In this document: positions 22,511-33,300 of the stretch, in pieces | How positions within the stretch are numbered: the stretch's first letter is position 1 | Layout of the letters: each line of letters starts with the position of its first letter | Source of the DNA: Monarcha castaneiventris obscurior | Taxonomy: Eukaryota; Chordata; Aves; Passeriformes; Monarchidae | DNA: 64,000 nucleotides | Direction of reading: 5' to 3' | Assembly (NCBI GenBank): GCA_026261815.1 | Contig: JAMPIT010000543.1 | Coordinates: 1-64,000 of the forward strand | Notes under the pieces: model-generated | The model's database searches: none | What the model was told of the DNA's origin: nothing | What the model saw: the letters and a program-made list of their open reading frames with translations, nothing else | Translations under genes and position numbers: made by a program

Positions 22511-22528
22511 TCCCACGTTCAGGCGCCA
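22511..22528 (-). other. Primer-binding site (lysine tRNA type), provirus D copy 1
   Basis: The minus strand reads TGGCGCCTGAACGTGGGA directly after the 5' LTR. The TGGCGCC start and overall form match lysine-tRNA primer sites used by betaretroviruses and lentiviruses, with mismatches. Confidence 0.65.
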
Positions 22529-22891
22529 TTTAATGCTGCAATTGCCTGGCTCCGTGGGATCTTGAGTGCCCCCATGGGTGCCTGGGCATATTCAGTATTA
22601 AGTCAGTGACAAAGAGTCAGAAAGGGTATCTGCTTGCATTCTGGCAGGATTTATTCATCTTAACTGTCGGAGGGTGTAGAGGCAAATACAAACAGCATGG
22701 CTAACTCAAGAGTATTTCCTGGGGCCGGGGGAAAGGCAGGACCAGGAAGTGGGGACCAATGGGAGAGCTCTGGGGAGTGACCAGGCTGACAGACAACCGT
22801 GGGATTCAAACTGGGATGGGTCATCCCAAAGAGCAAGGCACCCCGGGGGGGAGCCCCTCCAGTCACCCCAACATGTTCACCGGCCACCACA
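22529..22891 (-). repeat. 5' LTR-D, copy 1
   Basis: On the minus strand it starts TGTGGTGGCCGG and contains AATAAA at about 22650. It aligns with 18082-18414 of the 3' LTR and with 59275-59637. It lacks the LTR-B and LTR-E insertions. Confidence 0.7.
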
Positions 22892-23149
22892 GGTTGGGGG
22901 TTTTTCTCCTTTGGGACACAGCTAAGCTCGGAAGAGAGTTCAAAATATTTCATAGGATAACGTTCAAACCTTCTTTTTAACTTGCAGATAAAAGTTAGGA
23001 GTTAACATGGAAGAATATAAATTACAAATTCTCTTAACTTTCAACTTAATTAACAGCATAGACAACTTTTAACAACACTTAATTACCTTAATTACCCATC
23101 ATTTTATAAATGTGAAAGTGAAACCTCTTGTTTTTATGTATGACAGACA

Positions 23150-23470
23150 CACTGGGGGGCACTGGGAGAGAAGGGGGAGACACTGGGATGACTGGGAAGC
23201 CCTAGGAGTGAGGGAAGAGGACTGGGAGTTACTGGGAGGGCACTGAGAGAGGGGACAGGCTCAGGAATGGACTTAGGGGGACTGGGAGGTGGCACAGGGA
23301 GAGACTGGGATGGACTGGGTCTGAAGGGGAGAGCCACGGGAGTCACAGGGAGAGGGGAAGAGGCCAGAGGGATAGGCACAAGGAGGGCTGAGGGCTCTGG
23401 GGTGGTTCCCAGGGAGGTTTTGAGGGGCTGTGAGGTCATTCCCAGGGCAGGGGCTGAGGGGACACGCTGT
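23150..23470. repeat. ACTGGGAG-type tandem repeat in MHC intron 2, copy 1
   Basis: Short degenerate units built on GACTGGGAG/CACTGGGAG fill the intron downstream of MHC exon 2. The equivalent array in copy 2 is 59895-60180. The recognisable MHC gene stops here. Confidence 0.6.
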
Positions 23471-23483
23471 GCCCCATGGTCAC

Positions 23484-24335
23484 CTCCCTGATCCTCGCCG
23501 AATGGGGTGAACACCCCGTAGCTGAGTCAGCACACTGTGTCCACCACGGCCCGTATTTCCTCCACAAATTCTATTTGGGTGTTCCAGTACCGGGCCTGTT
23601 TCTCCCCACACACGGTGTCCCCCACGTAGTGGCCCACATTGCTGTCCAAGTGCAGGAGCTGCTCCAGGTTGTAGCTGAACCTCACCATGAACTTCACCTG
23701 GTCGGTACCATTAATGAAGTGACACTCGGACTTCACCATGTGCTGGAAGAGACCTGTGTATGCAGGACACAGGTCAGGGGGTGCCCCCCCAGCACCCCAC
23801 AGCAAGCCAAGAGCTCAGGGGGCCACCCTGTAACCCCACTCCACATCCCCTTGCTCCACGGCCAACATGGGACCTTCCTTCCCTAAGTCCCACCCTCTCA
23901 TTTCCCCCCTTTTTCCATTTTCTCCCCTCCTTTCCCATCAATCCCCAGTTGCTAGCCCCTGCCCCCATCACTTTGGGGGTCCCAGTCCCCACTTTTGCCC
24001 CTTTCCCAACCCTTTTCACATAATCCTCACAATCCCCACCCCGGCTCAGTTTTGGGATCCCACCCTTCCCTTTTCCCAATATTTTAACCTTTCCCATGCC
24101 TCTCCCATCATCCCCCAGTCCTCAGCCCCCTTCCCATTCTTGCTTTAGGGGGTCCCACTCCCCCTCCAACTCATTTTATGGGTCCCACCCACCCGTTTTC
24201 CCTGCTCTCCCCACCATTCCCGCCATAGCCCAGCCCCTCTTCCCACCCCCTCAGCTCACCTGAGAGCTCCATGCCCATGGCTGGGGGCACTCCCAGTGCC
24301 ACCAGTATGGCCCCAGCTGCCCGGAGATGCCCAAT
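23484..24335 (-). pseudogene. MHC class II beta pseudogene, exons 1-2, copy 1
   Basis: Exon 2 (23753-23484) is exactly 270 bp with AG and GT borders and encodes the peptide-binding beta-1 domain. It shows FQHMVKSECHFINGT with the glycosylation site, VGHYVGDTV, QARYWNTQ, the second disulfide cysteine in VDTVC, and YGVFTPF. An in-frame TGA at 23529-23527 directly follows VDTVC. Exon 1 (24335-24260) encodes a signal peptide (GHLRAAGAILVAL), but its ATG is now ATT. Exons 3-6 (Ig domain, membrane anchor, tail) are absent; intron repeats and provirus D follow. Class II beta chains present exogenous peptides to CD4 T cells; this copy cannot. The zinc-finger gene lies upstream on the same strand. Confidence 0.85.
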
Positions 24336-24469
24336 CCCCAGTGCTGGGCAAGGACTGAAACCTCCCCTCTCTCCCTTAATTCTGCTCCTGGGGGGCGCTG
24401 GGGGTGAGGGGGGGCCCAGGTGAGGAGCTCTGGGCGCTGCAGTTCTGCCAGGCAACTGGGGAGTCATCA

Positions 24470-24525
24470 GGGAGAAAAGCTCTGATTGGCTAAAAATTGT
24501 TTAGTGACTTCTTTGATTGGCTGAG
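24470..24525 (-). promoter_or_regulatory. Two CCAAT elements upstream of MHC copy 1
   Basis: On the minus strand CAGCCAATCA and TAGCCAATCAG lie 28 bases apart, followed by GATGACTC, about 130-190 bases before exon 1. They resemble parts of class II X2/Y-type promoters, though the CCAAT orientation is direct rather than inverted. In copy 2 both CCAAT cores are mutated (near 61250-61285). Confidence 0.35.
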
Positions 24526-24617
24526 GAAAGGCCCAGGAGTTGAGATAAGGACCAGGAGAGCTCCTGCCCCAATCACCAGCAGAGATAAACCGACCCAGTC
24601 TGGGGACAGGGATTGCA

Positions 24618-24623
24618 TTTATT
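24618..24623 (-). terminator. Poly(A) signal of zinc-finger gene copy 1
   Basis: AATAAA on the minus strand about 90 bases after the zinc-finger stop. It is conserved at 61385-61390 in copy 2. Confidence 0.6.
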
Positions 24624-24711
24624 AGCAATGAAATCAGAGCACAAGAATGAGAAGTGAAATTAAATCTCTCAAACATTTCCCCTCCACAATGGGGATCATC
24701 TGGAACAGGGG

Positions 24712-26394
24712 TCACCAGGTCTCTGCCCAACGTGGGTCACTGCGGATCATCCCACATGGATCCTCTGCTGCGAGATGAAGTTGGAGCAGTGCCCAAAACT
24801 CTTCCTGCACTTGGGGCACTTGCAGGGCTTCCCTTACTGGTGGCTCTGTTGGTGTCTGGTCAAGCGAGAGCTCCTGGAGAAGCTCTTCCCACAACTGGGA
24901 CACTCGCTGGGCCTCTCCCGAGTGTGGATCTTCTGGTGGCAGATAAGGTTGCATCTCTGGCTGAAGCTCCTCCCACACTGGGAACACTTGTAGGGCCTCT
25001 CCCCAGTTTGGATCTTCTGGTGGCAGATAAGGTTGTATTTCTGGCTGAAGCTCCTCCCACACTTGGGACACTCCTAGGGCCTCTCCCCTGTGTGGATGCG
25101 CCGGTGCCTGATGAGGTGGGAGCTGTACCTGAAGCTCTTCCCGCAGTTGAGGCAGAGGAAGGTCCCCTCCTCTGTGTGAATCTGCTGGATCAGGAGGAGA
25201 TGGGAGCTGGTCTGAAATCTGACACTCGTAGGGCCTCTCCCCAGTGTGGGTCTTCTGGTGGGTGATAAGGGTGGAGTTGTGCTTGAAGCCCTTCCCACAG
25301 TCAGGGCAGCGGAAGGGCCTCTCCTCTGTGTGGGTCTGCTGGTGCAGGAGGAGACTGGAGCTCATCTGAAACCTCTTCCTGTAGTTGGGACACTTGTAGG
25401 GCTCCTGCCTGGTGTGGGTCTTCTGGTGGGAGGTCAGGTTGGAGCTGTGAGTGAAGCTTTTCCCACATTCCAAGCACGTGTACGGCTGTTCCCCAGTGTG
25501 GATCCGGCGGTGGAGGATGAGGTGGGAGCTCTTGATGAAGCTCTTCCCACATTGCCCACACTTGTAGGGCCGTTCCCCAGTGTGGATCCTCTGGTGGCAG
25601 ATCAGGTTGGAGCTCTGGTTGAAGCTCTTCCCACATTCCTGGCACTCATAGGGCCGTTCCCCAGTATGGGTCATCTGGTGGTTGATCAGATTAGAGCTCT
25701 GGCTGAAGCTTTTCCCACATTCCAAGCACATGTAGGGCCGTTCCCCAGTGTGGACTCGGTGGTGGCGGATCAGGCGAGATCTCTGGCTGAAGCTCTTCCC
25801 ACATTCCCCACACTCGTAGGGCCTCTCCCCAGTGTGGATCCTCTGGTGGCGAATCAAGCAGGATCTCCAGCTGAAGCTCTTCTCGCTTTCCCCACACTTG
25901 TAGGGCTTCTCCCCAGTTTGAAGCTGCTCATGGACCACCAGGTCCGAGCTCTGACTGGATCTCCGGCCATCTTCCTTGCACAGGGCGGGACTTTGCACCT
26001 CAGAGCTCCCTGGGCCGCGTTTGCAGCCCCTCCCTCTGTGTGATCTCCAGGGCTTTTCCTCCCTGTTGGATTCCTGCCCCTTGGAGCCGCTCAAAATGGC
26101 CTCGAGGTTCTGCCGTGGGGATGTGTCCTCCCTGTTCTCCGTCCTCAGGTCCTTGTCTGGGGGACGAAGGACAAGGAGAGGCTGGGATTTGCCTCCATGC
26201 CAGAGGGAAGGGGAAGGAGATCCCCCCAGCCTGTCCCCGGCAGGACGGCGTCGGCAGCAGGGTTGTCCTGCAGCCGGGGGCGATGCTGGGCTGGGAGATG
26301 GAGCAGGAGAGAGGGGGAAAGGGGCAGTGACTTCCTCCTCACCTGCCCTGGGGTTCCAGAGCATCTTCTTCTTCCTTGCAGCCTGCTCCTCCAT
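24712..26394 (-). CDS. C2H2 zinc-finger protein, copy 1 (frameshifted array)
   Basis: Minus-strand exons are 26394-26343 (start [13 protein letters not shown]; the exon's acceptor is at 26422) and 26156-24712; the splice keeps frame. A linker region and eight C2H2 units follow. The first has lost a cysteine (CGESEK), the seventh reads CPNYRK, and six look intact with TGERPY-type linkers. A 14-bp deletion near 25220, compared with the plus-strand paralogue, shifts the frame. The rest of the finger array is then read out of frame as a [14 protein letters not shown] repeat to the stop at 24712. Out-of-frame finger coding also carries a TAC-to-TAG change near 25075. Such proteins bind DNA in the nucleus, often as repressors. 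No KRAB or BTB domain is seen. Confidence 0.7.
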   Translation of the reverse strand: MEEQAARKKKMLWNPRAGEEEVTAPFPLSPAPSPSPASPPAAGQPCCRRRPAGDRLGGSPSPSLWHGGKSQPLLVLRPPDKDLRTENREDTSPRQNLEAILSGSKGQESNREEKPWRSHRGRGCKRGPGSSEVQSPALCKEDGRRSSQSSDLVVHEQLQTGEKPYKCGESEKSFSWRSCLIRHQRIHTGERPYECGECGKSFSQRSRLIRHHRVHTGERPYMCLECGKSFSQSSNLINHQMTHTGERPYECQECGKSFNQSSNLICHQRIHTGERPYKCGQCGKSFIKSSHLILHRRIHTGEQPYTCLECGKSFTHSSNLTSHQKTHTRQEPYKCPNYRKRFQMSSSLLLHQQTHTEERPFRCPDCGKGFKHNSTLITHQKTHTGERPYECQISDQLPSPPDPADSHRGGDLPLPQLREELQVQLPPHQAPAHPHRGEALGVSQVWEELQPEIQPYLPPEDPNWGEALQVFPVWEELQPEMQPYLPPEDPHSGEAQRVSQLWEELLQELSLDQTPTEPPVREALQVPQVQEEFWALLQLHLAAEDPCGMIRSDPRWAETW

Positions 26395-26499
26395 CTGGCC
26401 AAGGTTTGGGAATGGCAAATCCTGGTTTGGAGAGAAAAACAAGGTGTGAGTGTGTTGGCTTGCGGGTTCCTCCTGCCCAAGTCCATCTCTAGAAGTCAC

Positions 26500-27000
26500 C
26501 GTGCGTATCATGACTGTAAAAACCTCTAAAACTCTGTGCTTGTTTTAACTGGCACGAAAAATGAACCCCACTGAACTGCCCCAAGAGAGATTAAGGTAGG
26601 AGTTACAATTCAACAGAGATGACAAGAAATACTATGATACAGCTGCAACCCACAAAGGCTGAGTATAACCGGGCACCCTGGGACAAGAACAGAACAGTGT
26701 TTGTTAGTTCCTGTGCTGAGCACCACGTGCTCCCCCACATGCAAAGGAAAAGGAAAGAAAACAACCGTGTTGGTTGGAGTGGTGGCCACAGTCCTGTCCA
26801 AGCGATGGGTGCAGTCTTGTCACCAGCAGTGGTCACAGTCCTGTTGGAGTTCTGCTCCTCCTCTGGATCTGTTGAGTGTTGCCAGAAGGCCCCAAGACCC
26901 AAGATTTTATCTGCTCAGGTTCAGGTGGGAATGCTCAGTCCCTCCCCCAGGGCAGGCAGTTTCACAATGGGATGATGTAATCCTGTGAGTCATGGGATAT
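26500..27000 (-). promoter_or_regulatory. Upstream region of zinc-finger copy 1
   Basis: This block precedes all three zinc-finger genes in the same relative orientation (26500-27000, reverse complement 31680-32170, and 63530-64000). On the minus strand it has AGATAAAATCTTGGG (about 26905-26920), which could be a TATA-like element, and a short frame (26902-26603) with a hydrophobic end. Conservation fits a promoter and 5' untranslated exon; coding is unproven. Confidence 0.4.
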
Positions 27001-27375
27001 TTTGGGACCCTTGATGGTCCCAGTCCTTGCAGCTGCCCATTGTGCTGGGGCCATTCAGTCCATGATGGCCCATTAGCAGAGGTGACCCCTCAGGCTGGGT
27101 GGGACTGTGCTGGTGCTTCCCTGGAGGGAGTTATCACAGCTGAGTCATTGGTGTGAAGAAAAAGAAACACTGCCCTGCCTCACAGGCTTTGCCTCTCCTT
27201 CCTTATCTCATTTAACACCCAGCTCGTAGCCTGAGGGGTCTGGGGTGCCCTGGGCAGTTCCTGCAAACGACCCATCATGAACAGCTCATCAGAAATGAGA
27301 TAAGGGGAGTAGAATGCACAGTTTGGTCCCACCCACAGAGTGCTGAACTGGCACCCTGCTCCTGTCACCAGCACA

Positions 27376-27813
27376 GGCTGGCAGTGAAATGTCATTGTAA
27401 GGTCTTGCTCCACTTGGCTTTCAGCCCAGCAACTCACGGGCAGGGTCCCTTCCCACCCCAATCCTTCTGGGGTTCTGGCTGGGACTTGCTTCCCTTTCCT
27501 TCCTCCCTGTGCTTCCAGCTGGGAATGTGCTGGGAAATGTCCAGCAAAGGAACCTTTGCTGTCTGCTCTGCGAGCCCCCACAGCTGCTGCACCTTGTCCC
27601 CTGGCCCTGCACAGCTCCCGTGGGAGGCACGGCAGGACCGGCACCCTGGGAGCCTCGGGAATGCCCCTCTGGCATCCACGGCACACCCTCCAAGGGTCTG
27701 GGATTGCAGTTCCCAGCAAGGAAAAGATGTTCCTGCCCTTGAAGGCAAAGCTCTTAGGAAGGAGCCAAAAGACAAGTGGAGCAAGACCTTACAATGACAT
27801 TTCACTGCCAGCC
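27376..27813. repeat. 438-bp element with 41-bp terminal inverted repeats (left arm)
   Basis: Positions 27376-27416 and 27773-27813 are perfect 41-base inverted repeats beginning GGCTGGCAGTGAAATGTCAT. The interior holds unassigned open frames on both strands. It could be a non-autonomous DNA transposon, although no target duplication is visible, or a local inversion duplication. The mirror copy is 30860-31297. Confidence 0.6.
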
Positions 27814-28229
27814 TTCATCACCTCATCCATGGTTGTTGTAGCTCGTGGATTGGGGACAAAATCAGGGGAGGGGCTTTGGTGGGAGCTGCCCTGGTCAAGA
27901 GAGACACTGAGAGAGAAACAGAGCAGGCAAAGAAAGGCAGAAGGGAAAGGAGGACACAAATACCATCAGCTGGGAAGGTCGCACTCTGAGAAAAAGACTG
28001 GAAGTGACTGAAAATGAATGTGACAGAAAGAAATAATTTTGCAACTTTGATTTACTAACGAAATACAATTTTCTGTGTTTCTCACAAACCTGCTTCTGAT
28101 GTCATTCAGCAGGATTTTCAGAAAGTGCTCTGTTCTGAGTGGATGTTCTAATTGGATGACCAATTAAGTGGAGTGGTTTTAGGTCAAATGAGGCATTACC
28201 CCCTGATTTATTTTCTGTGAGATAAGAAT

Positions 28230-28870
28230 AGGAGGAAGCAAAGCAGGCACAAAAATTAAAGGATATAAAGAAGTTTATTAACAGACCTAATAGAAAGAAA
28301 GAAAAAAACCAATCAGAACAAACTTTAGAACCCTTTTCCTCTCTCCCTCTTTCAATCAGTGTTGTCGTTCTTGAAAAGGAAAAAAAAGGGTTTTCTTTGC
28401 TTTACATGGTTTTTCAAACTGCCACCGTCTGCAGGTTTGCTTAGAGGGAAACAATCTGCTGGGGTGTAAAACATCTCTTGCATGAACCCTTTCACAGTTC
28501 CTTCATCTGTAAAACATGGGCCCTCCCATGGGGTTCTTACTCTTTTGAAGGATGAGTCATTTTGGCCTGAACACAAAGGCTTTCTTGGCCACCAGGTTTT
28601 AAAAGCCTCTCACTGCTTTCGTATCTAGCCTGGCATGGGCATTCTTCCCAACCTTTACAGGCCACACGTAAATTGTTCATCTCCCCATGTACTTCAAATG
28701 GATTAAAGAGACAAACAGTTTGTGATATTATTGTTTCATACCACGGCAATGCAAGAGTTTTTTAAGCTGCGCGCGAGAAACGCGGCACCGCCCTTTCTGT
28801 CCTGAAGCCATTTGAGCTCCGTCTCACGTGACATCACTTTCTCTTTCTCTCTGGCTTTAAAGTTTAGATG
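28230..28870 (-). repeat. Probable solo LTR in the spacer
   Basis: AATAAA on the minus strand at about 28274, an AT-rich body, and CACGTGACATCAC with a CTTTAAAG element near 28825-28865 give an LTR-like promoter and polyadenylation layout in minus orientation. No second copy is present in the window, so the ends are uncertain. Confidence 0.3.
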
Positions 28871-29599
28871 TTGAGGAGTGTTACTGTTCAGGGTGGAGAG
28901 AACCCTGCTCCCCCTGCGCTGCCGGCTGCACGGTGCCCTCTTCAGTTCAGCGTGAATTGTGCTGGCTGCAGGCTGGAGGCTCTGCCGGCTCCTGCTGGCA
29001 CCGTGTGGAAAAGAGAGGGATCCACCGGTCCCAGGAAACCGTGTCCGACGGCCTCATAGCTGCCCCTCCCAGCGACCCAGGGTCCGTGCTGAGGTGTTGG
29101 GAAAAGGAGGGGGCAGGAGGGCAGGAGCGCCCGGCCTGGCCCAGCAGGGCCTGGGGCTCTGAGGCCCCTGCCTCTGTCCCGTCCCAGCACCTGAGCTGGA
29201 ACGGAAAAACCCGCAAAATCCCAGCTTTCCTTGGGGTTTAAATACATAAAATTGAGAGAAGTGTGATTGGCCCAAAAGGCTGTCTATCAATTTAGGATCA
29301 ACCCACTACACACCCTCAGCCCCACAACACCAGAAGCCTGCGATGGGCCCAGGCCGGGGGTGTGTGGGTGGTTGGGGGTAGGTGGGAGCAGCGCCCGCCC
29401 CCGTGGGCCCGATGGCGGCGCGATGTGGAGAGGGAGACCCAGCCCGGCTCCCTCGTGCCCTGAGCCACCGGTGCGCCCCAGGTCACTGCCACTGGTAACG
29501 GGTGCGCGGGCCGGACAGCAGCGGCCGTGCCGAGTGGAGCCAGAGGGACGGAGAGCTCCCTACCCGAGGGTGTGGATACGGAGAGCCCCACGTCCGTCC

Positions 29600-30180
29600 A
29601 CATACGGGTGGAGGAGGAAGGACACCCCCGGCTCTCCCCAAAGGGGAGAAGGACAGAGACCCCCTGGCCTGCCCACAGTGGAAGTGGATTGGACACCACT
29701 AGGGTTCCCCCAAAGGTAAGGAGGACACAGACTCCCCCTGGGGCCTTTCCTTGGTGTGAGGAGGATGGAGATCACCCCTGGCCCCCCAGAGATAAGGGAA
29801 ATGGAGACCACCCACTGTATCCCCAAAGCTAAAGAGGATGGGGACACCCCATCCACCCTCAGAGGAGGATAGAGGACCCCTTCCTGGTGCTGCCTAAAGG
29901 GGAGGAGCACAGAGACCACACGGGTTCCCCCCATTAGGGGAGGAGGATGGACATTCCCCGGACACCCAATTGCAGCAGAGGACAGGGACCCTCATGGTTC
30001 CCCCAAGGGTGAGGAAGATGTTGACCCCCCTGGGCCCGCTAAAGGGGAAGACAACAGAGACCTCCCTCTGGCCTTTCCCCGGGGCAAGGAGGATGAAGAC
30101 CACCCCCGGCCCTGCCAAAGGTAAAGAGGATGGACATCCCTCATGGGTCCCCTAAAGAGGAAGAGGATGGAGGCAGAGTG
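29600..30180. repeat. Degenerate ~58-bp tandem array
   Basis: About ten units alternate a GAGGATGGAGACCACCCC-like part and a CCCCCAAAGGTAAGGAGG-like part. Unit length and sequence vary. Confidence 0.55.
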
Positions 30181-30859
30181 GGACAGCTGAGGTGTCACTG
30201 CAGGGTGTCCCTGGCACCATCCCAGCCCTCCTCAGGCACTTAAAAGTGGTCCCAGATCCAGCTGCTTGCACACTGCCCCTCAATACCACGTGAGCATTCC
30301 ATGAAGGCAGCCCTGAATGTGACCCTTGGGGGTCTGGGATCAGCCTTCACATCCCTGTAGGAGCAGCTACTGAGATGACAAGAGTTTTTCCCCCCCTTAT
30401 TCCTGTGGAAGGCTGAACCCCAGCTGCCCTCTTCTTCTGGTGCCTCCTCATCTCCTCGGTTGAGGATGTCAAACTCACCAGGAGAAGGAAAAATCCCATT
30501 GCGTGTTTCCTTGTGCCTGCAGCCTGGAACATCCACTCAGAACAGAGCACTTTCTGAAAGCCCTGCTGAATGACATCAGAAGGAGGTTTGTGAGAAAGGC
30601 AGAAATTGTATTTTGATTGGAAATCAAAATTCCAATGTACTAACTTCTGTCACATTCATTTTCAGTCAGTTCCGGTCTGTTTTTCAGAATGCCACATTCT
30701 CAGCTGATTGTATTTGTGACTCCTTTCCTTTCTGCCTTTCTTTGCCTGCTCTGTTTCTCTCTCAGTGTCTCTCTTGACCCAGGGCAGCTCCCACCAAAGT
30801 CCCTCCCCTGATTTTGCTCCCAATCCATGAGCTACAACAACCATGGATGAGGTGATGAA

Positions 30860-31297
30860 GGCTGGCAGTGAAATGTCATTGTAAGATCTTGCTCCACTTG
30901 TCTTTTGGCTCCTTCCTAAGAGCTTTGCCTTCAAGGGCAGGAACATCTTTTCCTTGCTGGGAACTGCAATTCCAGACCCTTGGAGGGTGTGCCGTGGATG
31001 CCAGAGGGGCATTCCCGAGGCTCCCAGGGTGCTGGTCCTGCCGTGCCTCCCACGGGAGCTGTGCAGGGGCAGGGGACAAGGTGCAGCAGCTGTGGGGGCT
31101 CCCAGAGCAGACAGCAAAGGTTCCTTTGCTGGACATTTCCCAGCACATTCCCAGCTGGAAGCACAGGGAGGAAGGAAAGGGAAGCAAGTCCCAGCCAGAA
31201 CCCCAGAAGGATTGGGGTGGGAAGGGACCCTGCCCGTGAGTTATTGGGCTGAAAGCCAAGTGGAGCAAGACCTTACAATGACATTTCACTGCCAGCC
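30860..31297. repeat. 438-bp element with 41-bp terminal inverted repeats (right arm)
   Basis: Mirror copy of 27376-27813. Repeats at 30860-30900 and 31257-31297 match except for one base in the left one (GTAAGATC against GTAAGGTC). The length is identical in both arms. Confidence 0.6.
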
Positions 31298-32275
31298 TGT
31301 GCTGGTGACAGGAGCAGGGTGCCAGTTCAGCACTCTGTGGGTGGGACCAAACTGTGCATTCTACTCCCCTTATCTCATTTCTGATGAGCTGTTCATGATG
31401 GGTCGTTTGCAGGAGCTGCCCAGGGCACCCCGGACCCCTCAGGCTACGAGCTGGGTGTTGAATGAGATAAGGAAGGAGAGGCAAACCCTGTGAGGCAGGG
31501 CAGTGTTTCTTTTTCTTCACACCAATGACTGAGCTGTGATAACTCCCTCCAGGGAAGCACCAGCACAGTCCCACCCAGCCTGAGGGCTCACCTCTGCTAA
31601 TGGGCCATCATGGACTGAATGGCCCCAGCACAATGGGCAGCTGCAAGGACTGAGACCATCAGGGGCCCCAAAATATCCCATGACTCACAGGATTACATCA
31701 TCCCATTGTGAAACTGCCTGCCCTGGGGGAGGGACTGAGCATTCCCACCTGAACCTGAGCAGATAAAATCTTGGGTCTTGGGGCCTAGGGCAACACTCAA
31801 CGGATTCAGAGGAGGAGCAGAACTCCAACAGGACTGTGACCACCGCTGGTGACAAGACTGCACCCATCACTTGGACAGGACTGTGGCCACCACTGCGACC
31901 AACAGGTTTTGTTTCCTTTTTCTTTGCATGTGGGGGAGCACGTGGTGCTCAGCACAGGAACTAACAAACACCGTTCTGTTCTTGTCCCAGGGTGCCCGGT
32001 TATACTCAGCCTTTTTGGGTTGCAGTTGTATCATCGTATTTCTTGTCATCTCTTTGGTGAATTGTAACTCCCACCTTAATCTCTCTTGGGGCAGTTCAGT
32101 GGGGTTCATTTCTCGTGCCAGTTAAAACCAGCACAGAGTTTTAGAGGTTTTTACAGTCATGATATGCCCAGTGACTTCTAGAGATGGACTTGGGCAGGAG
32201 GAACCCGCAAGCCAACACACTCACACCTTGTTTTTCCCTCCAAACCAGGATTTGCCATTCCCAAACCTTGGCCAG

Positions 32276-33268
32276 ATGGAGGAGCAGGCTGCAAGGAAGA
32301 AGAAGATGCTCTGGAACCCCAGGGCAGGTGAGGAGGAAGTCACTGCCCCTTTCCCCATCTCTCCTGCTCCATCTCCCAGCCCAGCATCACCCCCGGCTGC
32401 AGGACAACCCCGCTGCCGACGCCGTCCTGCCGGGGACAGACTGGGGGGATCTCCTTCCCCTTCCTTCTGTCAGGGAGGCAAATCCCATCCTCTCCTTGGC
32501 CTTCCTCCCCCAGACAAGGAGCTGAGGACAGAGAACAGGGAGGACAAATTCCCACGGCAGAAATTTATGGAAGAGGCCGTTCTGAGCGGCTCCACAGGAC
32601 AGGAATCCAACAGGGAGGAAAAGCCCCAGAGATCCCGCAGGGGGAGGGGCTGCAAACGCAGACCAGGGAGCTCTGAGGCAGAAAGATCCACCCCGTGCCA
32701 GGAAGATGGCAGGGGATCCAGTCAGAGCTTGGACCTGGTGGTCCATGAGCATCTTCAAACTGGTGAGAAGCCCTACAAGTGTGGGGAATGTGGGAAGAGC
32801 TTCAGCCAGAGCTCCAGCTTGATCATCCACCATCGTATCCACACCGGGGAGAGGCTCTACGAGTGTCCTGAGTGTGGGAAAAGGTTTCCAAGGAGCAGTG
32901 ATTTTCTCGTACATCAGCGGACGCACACTGGGGAGAGGCCCTTCTGCTGCCCTTACTGCAGGAAGGGCTTCAAGGACAACTCCAACCTCATCAGACACAA
33001 GCGCATCCACACTGGGGAGAGGCCCTACGAGTGTCTCGAGTGTGGGAAGAAGTTTCAGACCAGCTCCAATCTCCTTGTGCACCATCGGACGCACACGGAG
33101 GAGAGGCCCTTCCGCTGCCCTGACTGTGGGAAGGGCTTCAAGCACAGCTCCTCCCTCATCAGGCACCAGTGCCTCCGCACCAGGAAGGGGCCCTACGAGT
33201 GTGGGGAGTGTGGAAAGAGCTTCTCAGACAAATCTGCCTTTACCAGACACAAACAGAGCCATCCGTAA
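32276..33268 (+). CDS. C2H2 zinc-finger protein, inverted paralogue
   Basis: Exons 32276-32327 (start [13 protein letters not shown]; acceptor before 32249, donor GTGAGG) and 32514-33268 splice in phase. After an acidic/basic linker ([13 protein letters not shown]) come six C2H2 units from about 32760. Units 1-4 and 6 keep all four ligands; unit 5 has RHQCLRT in place of the second histidine. A TAA at 33266 ends the protein, and a decayed finger (CPDCGKSF) continues beyond it. The 14-bp deletion of the other two copies is absent, so this array stays in frame. A likely nuclear DNA-binding protein of unknown target; no KRAB domain is seen. It is followed on the same strand by MHC class II beta exon 4-6 remnants. 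Confidence 0.75.
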   Translation: MEEQAARKKKMLWNPRAGEEEVTAPFPISPAPSPSPASPPAAGQPRCRRRPAGDRLGGSPSPSFCQGGKSHPLLGLPPPDKELRTENREDKFPRQKFMEEAVLSGSTGQESNREEKPQRSRRGRGCKRRPGSSEAERSTPCQEDGRGSSQSLDLVVHEHLQTGEKPYKCGECGKSFSQSSSLIIHHRIHTGERLYECPECGKRFPRSSDFLVHQRTHTGERPFCCPYCRKGFKDNSNLIRHKRIHTGERPYECLECGKKFQTSSNLLVHHRTHTEERPFRCPDCGKGFKHSSSLIRHQCLRTRKGPYECGECGKSFSDKSAFTRHKQSHP

Positions 33269-33300
33269 GGGAAGCCCTGTGAGTGCCCTGACTGTGGGAA

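Larger units (their letters stand above)
17486..22891 (-). mobile_element. Provirus D, copy 1 (minus orientation)
   Basis: The 5' LTR is at 22529-22891, followed on the minus strand by a lysine-tRNA-type primer-binding site at 22511-22528. The 3' LTR lies at 17486-18955 and is expanded by two nested solo LTRs. A polypurine tract (AGAAAGGAGGAGT, 18956-18968) abuts the 3' LTR start TGTGGTGGCCGG. The interior (about 3.5 kb) holds a gag-like 5' part and an unassigned arginine-rich frame; no protease, reverse transcriptase or integrase is recognisable. This suggests a deleted or non-autonomous class II ERV. Confidence 0.65.
17486..26969. repeat. Direct segmental duplication, copy 1
   Basis: This segment matches 54581-64000 in order and orientation: LTR-B, provirus D with nested LTR-E, MHC IIB exons 1-2, zinc-finger gene and upstream sequence. 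The offset grows from about 36.5 kb to 37.0 kb through indels. The largest seen is about 250 bp present at 56434-56687 and absent near 19920. The right end is set only by the window edge of copy 2. Confidence 0.85.
24600..28152. repeat. Left arm of large inverted repeat
   Basis: Sequence from 28152 leftwards matches the reverse complement of 30526 onwards. It covers a non-coding block (26500-28152 against 30526-32170) that looks about 98-99% identical over the compared 179-codon frames. It continues through the zinc-finger gene (to about 33300), where the finger arrays differ. Confidence 0.8.
28153..30525. other. Spacer of the inverted repeat
   Basis: About 2.4 kb with no counterpart on the other side. 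It holds a probable solo LTR (28230-28870), a GC-rich unassigned block (28870-29600) and a degenerate tandem array (29600-30180). No gene was recognised. Confidence 0.5.
30526..33300. repeat. Right arm of large inverted repeat
   Basis: Reverse-complement partner of 24600-28152. It begins with GAACATCCACTCAGAACAGAGC, the mirror of 28130-28152, and carries the third zinc-finger gene on the plus strand. Confidence 0.8.

Noticed and set aside
24654..26043. Plus-strand frames (203 and 265 codons) opposite zinc-finger copy 1
   Set aside because: Antisense shadows of the finger array; the periodic pattern follows from the linker repeats on the minus strand. The same applies to 61414-62220 and 62264-63553.
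27180..27719. 179-codon frame conserved in both palindrome arms as a gene
   Set aside because: Conservation is explained by the recent inverted duplication. It spans one end of the 438-bp element, several overlapping frames are equally open, and no domain is seen.
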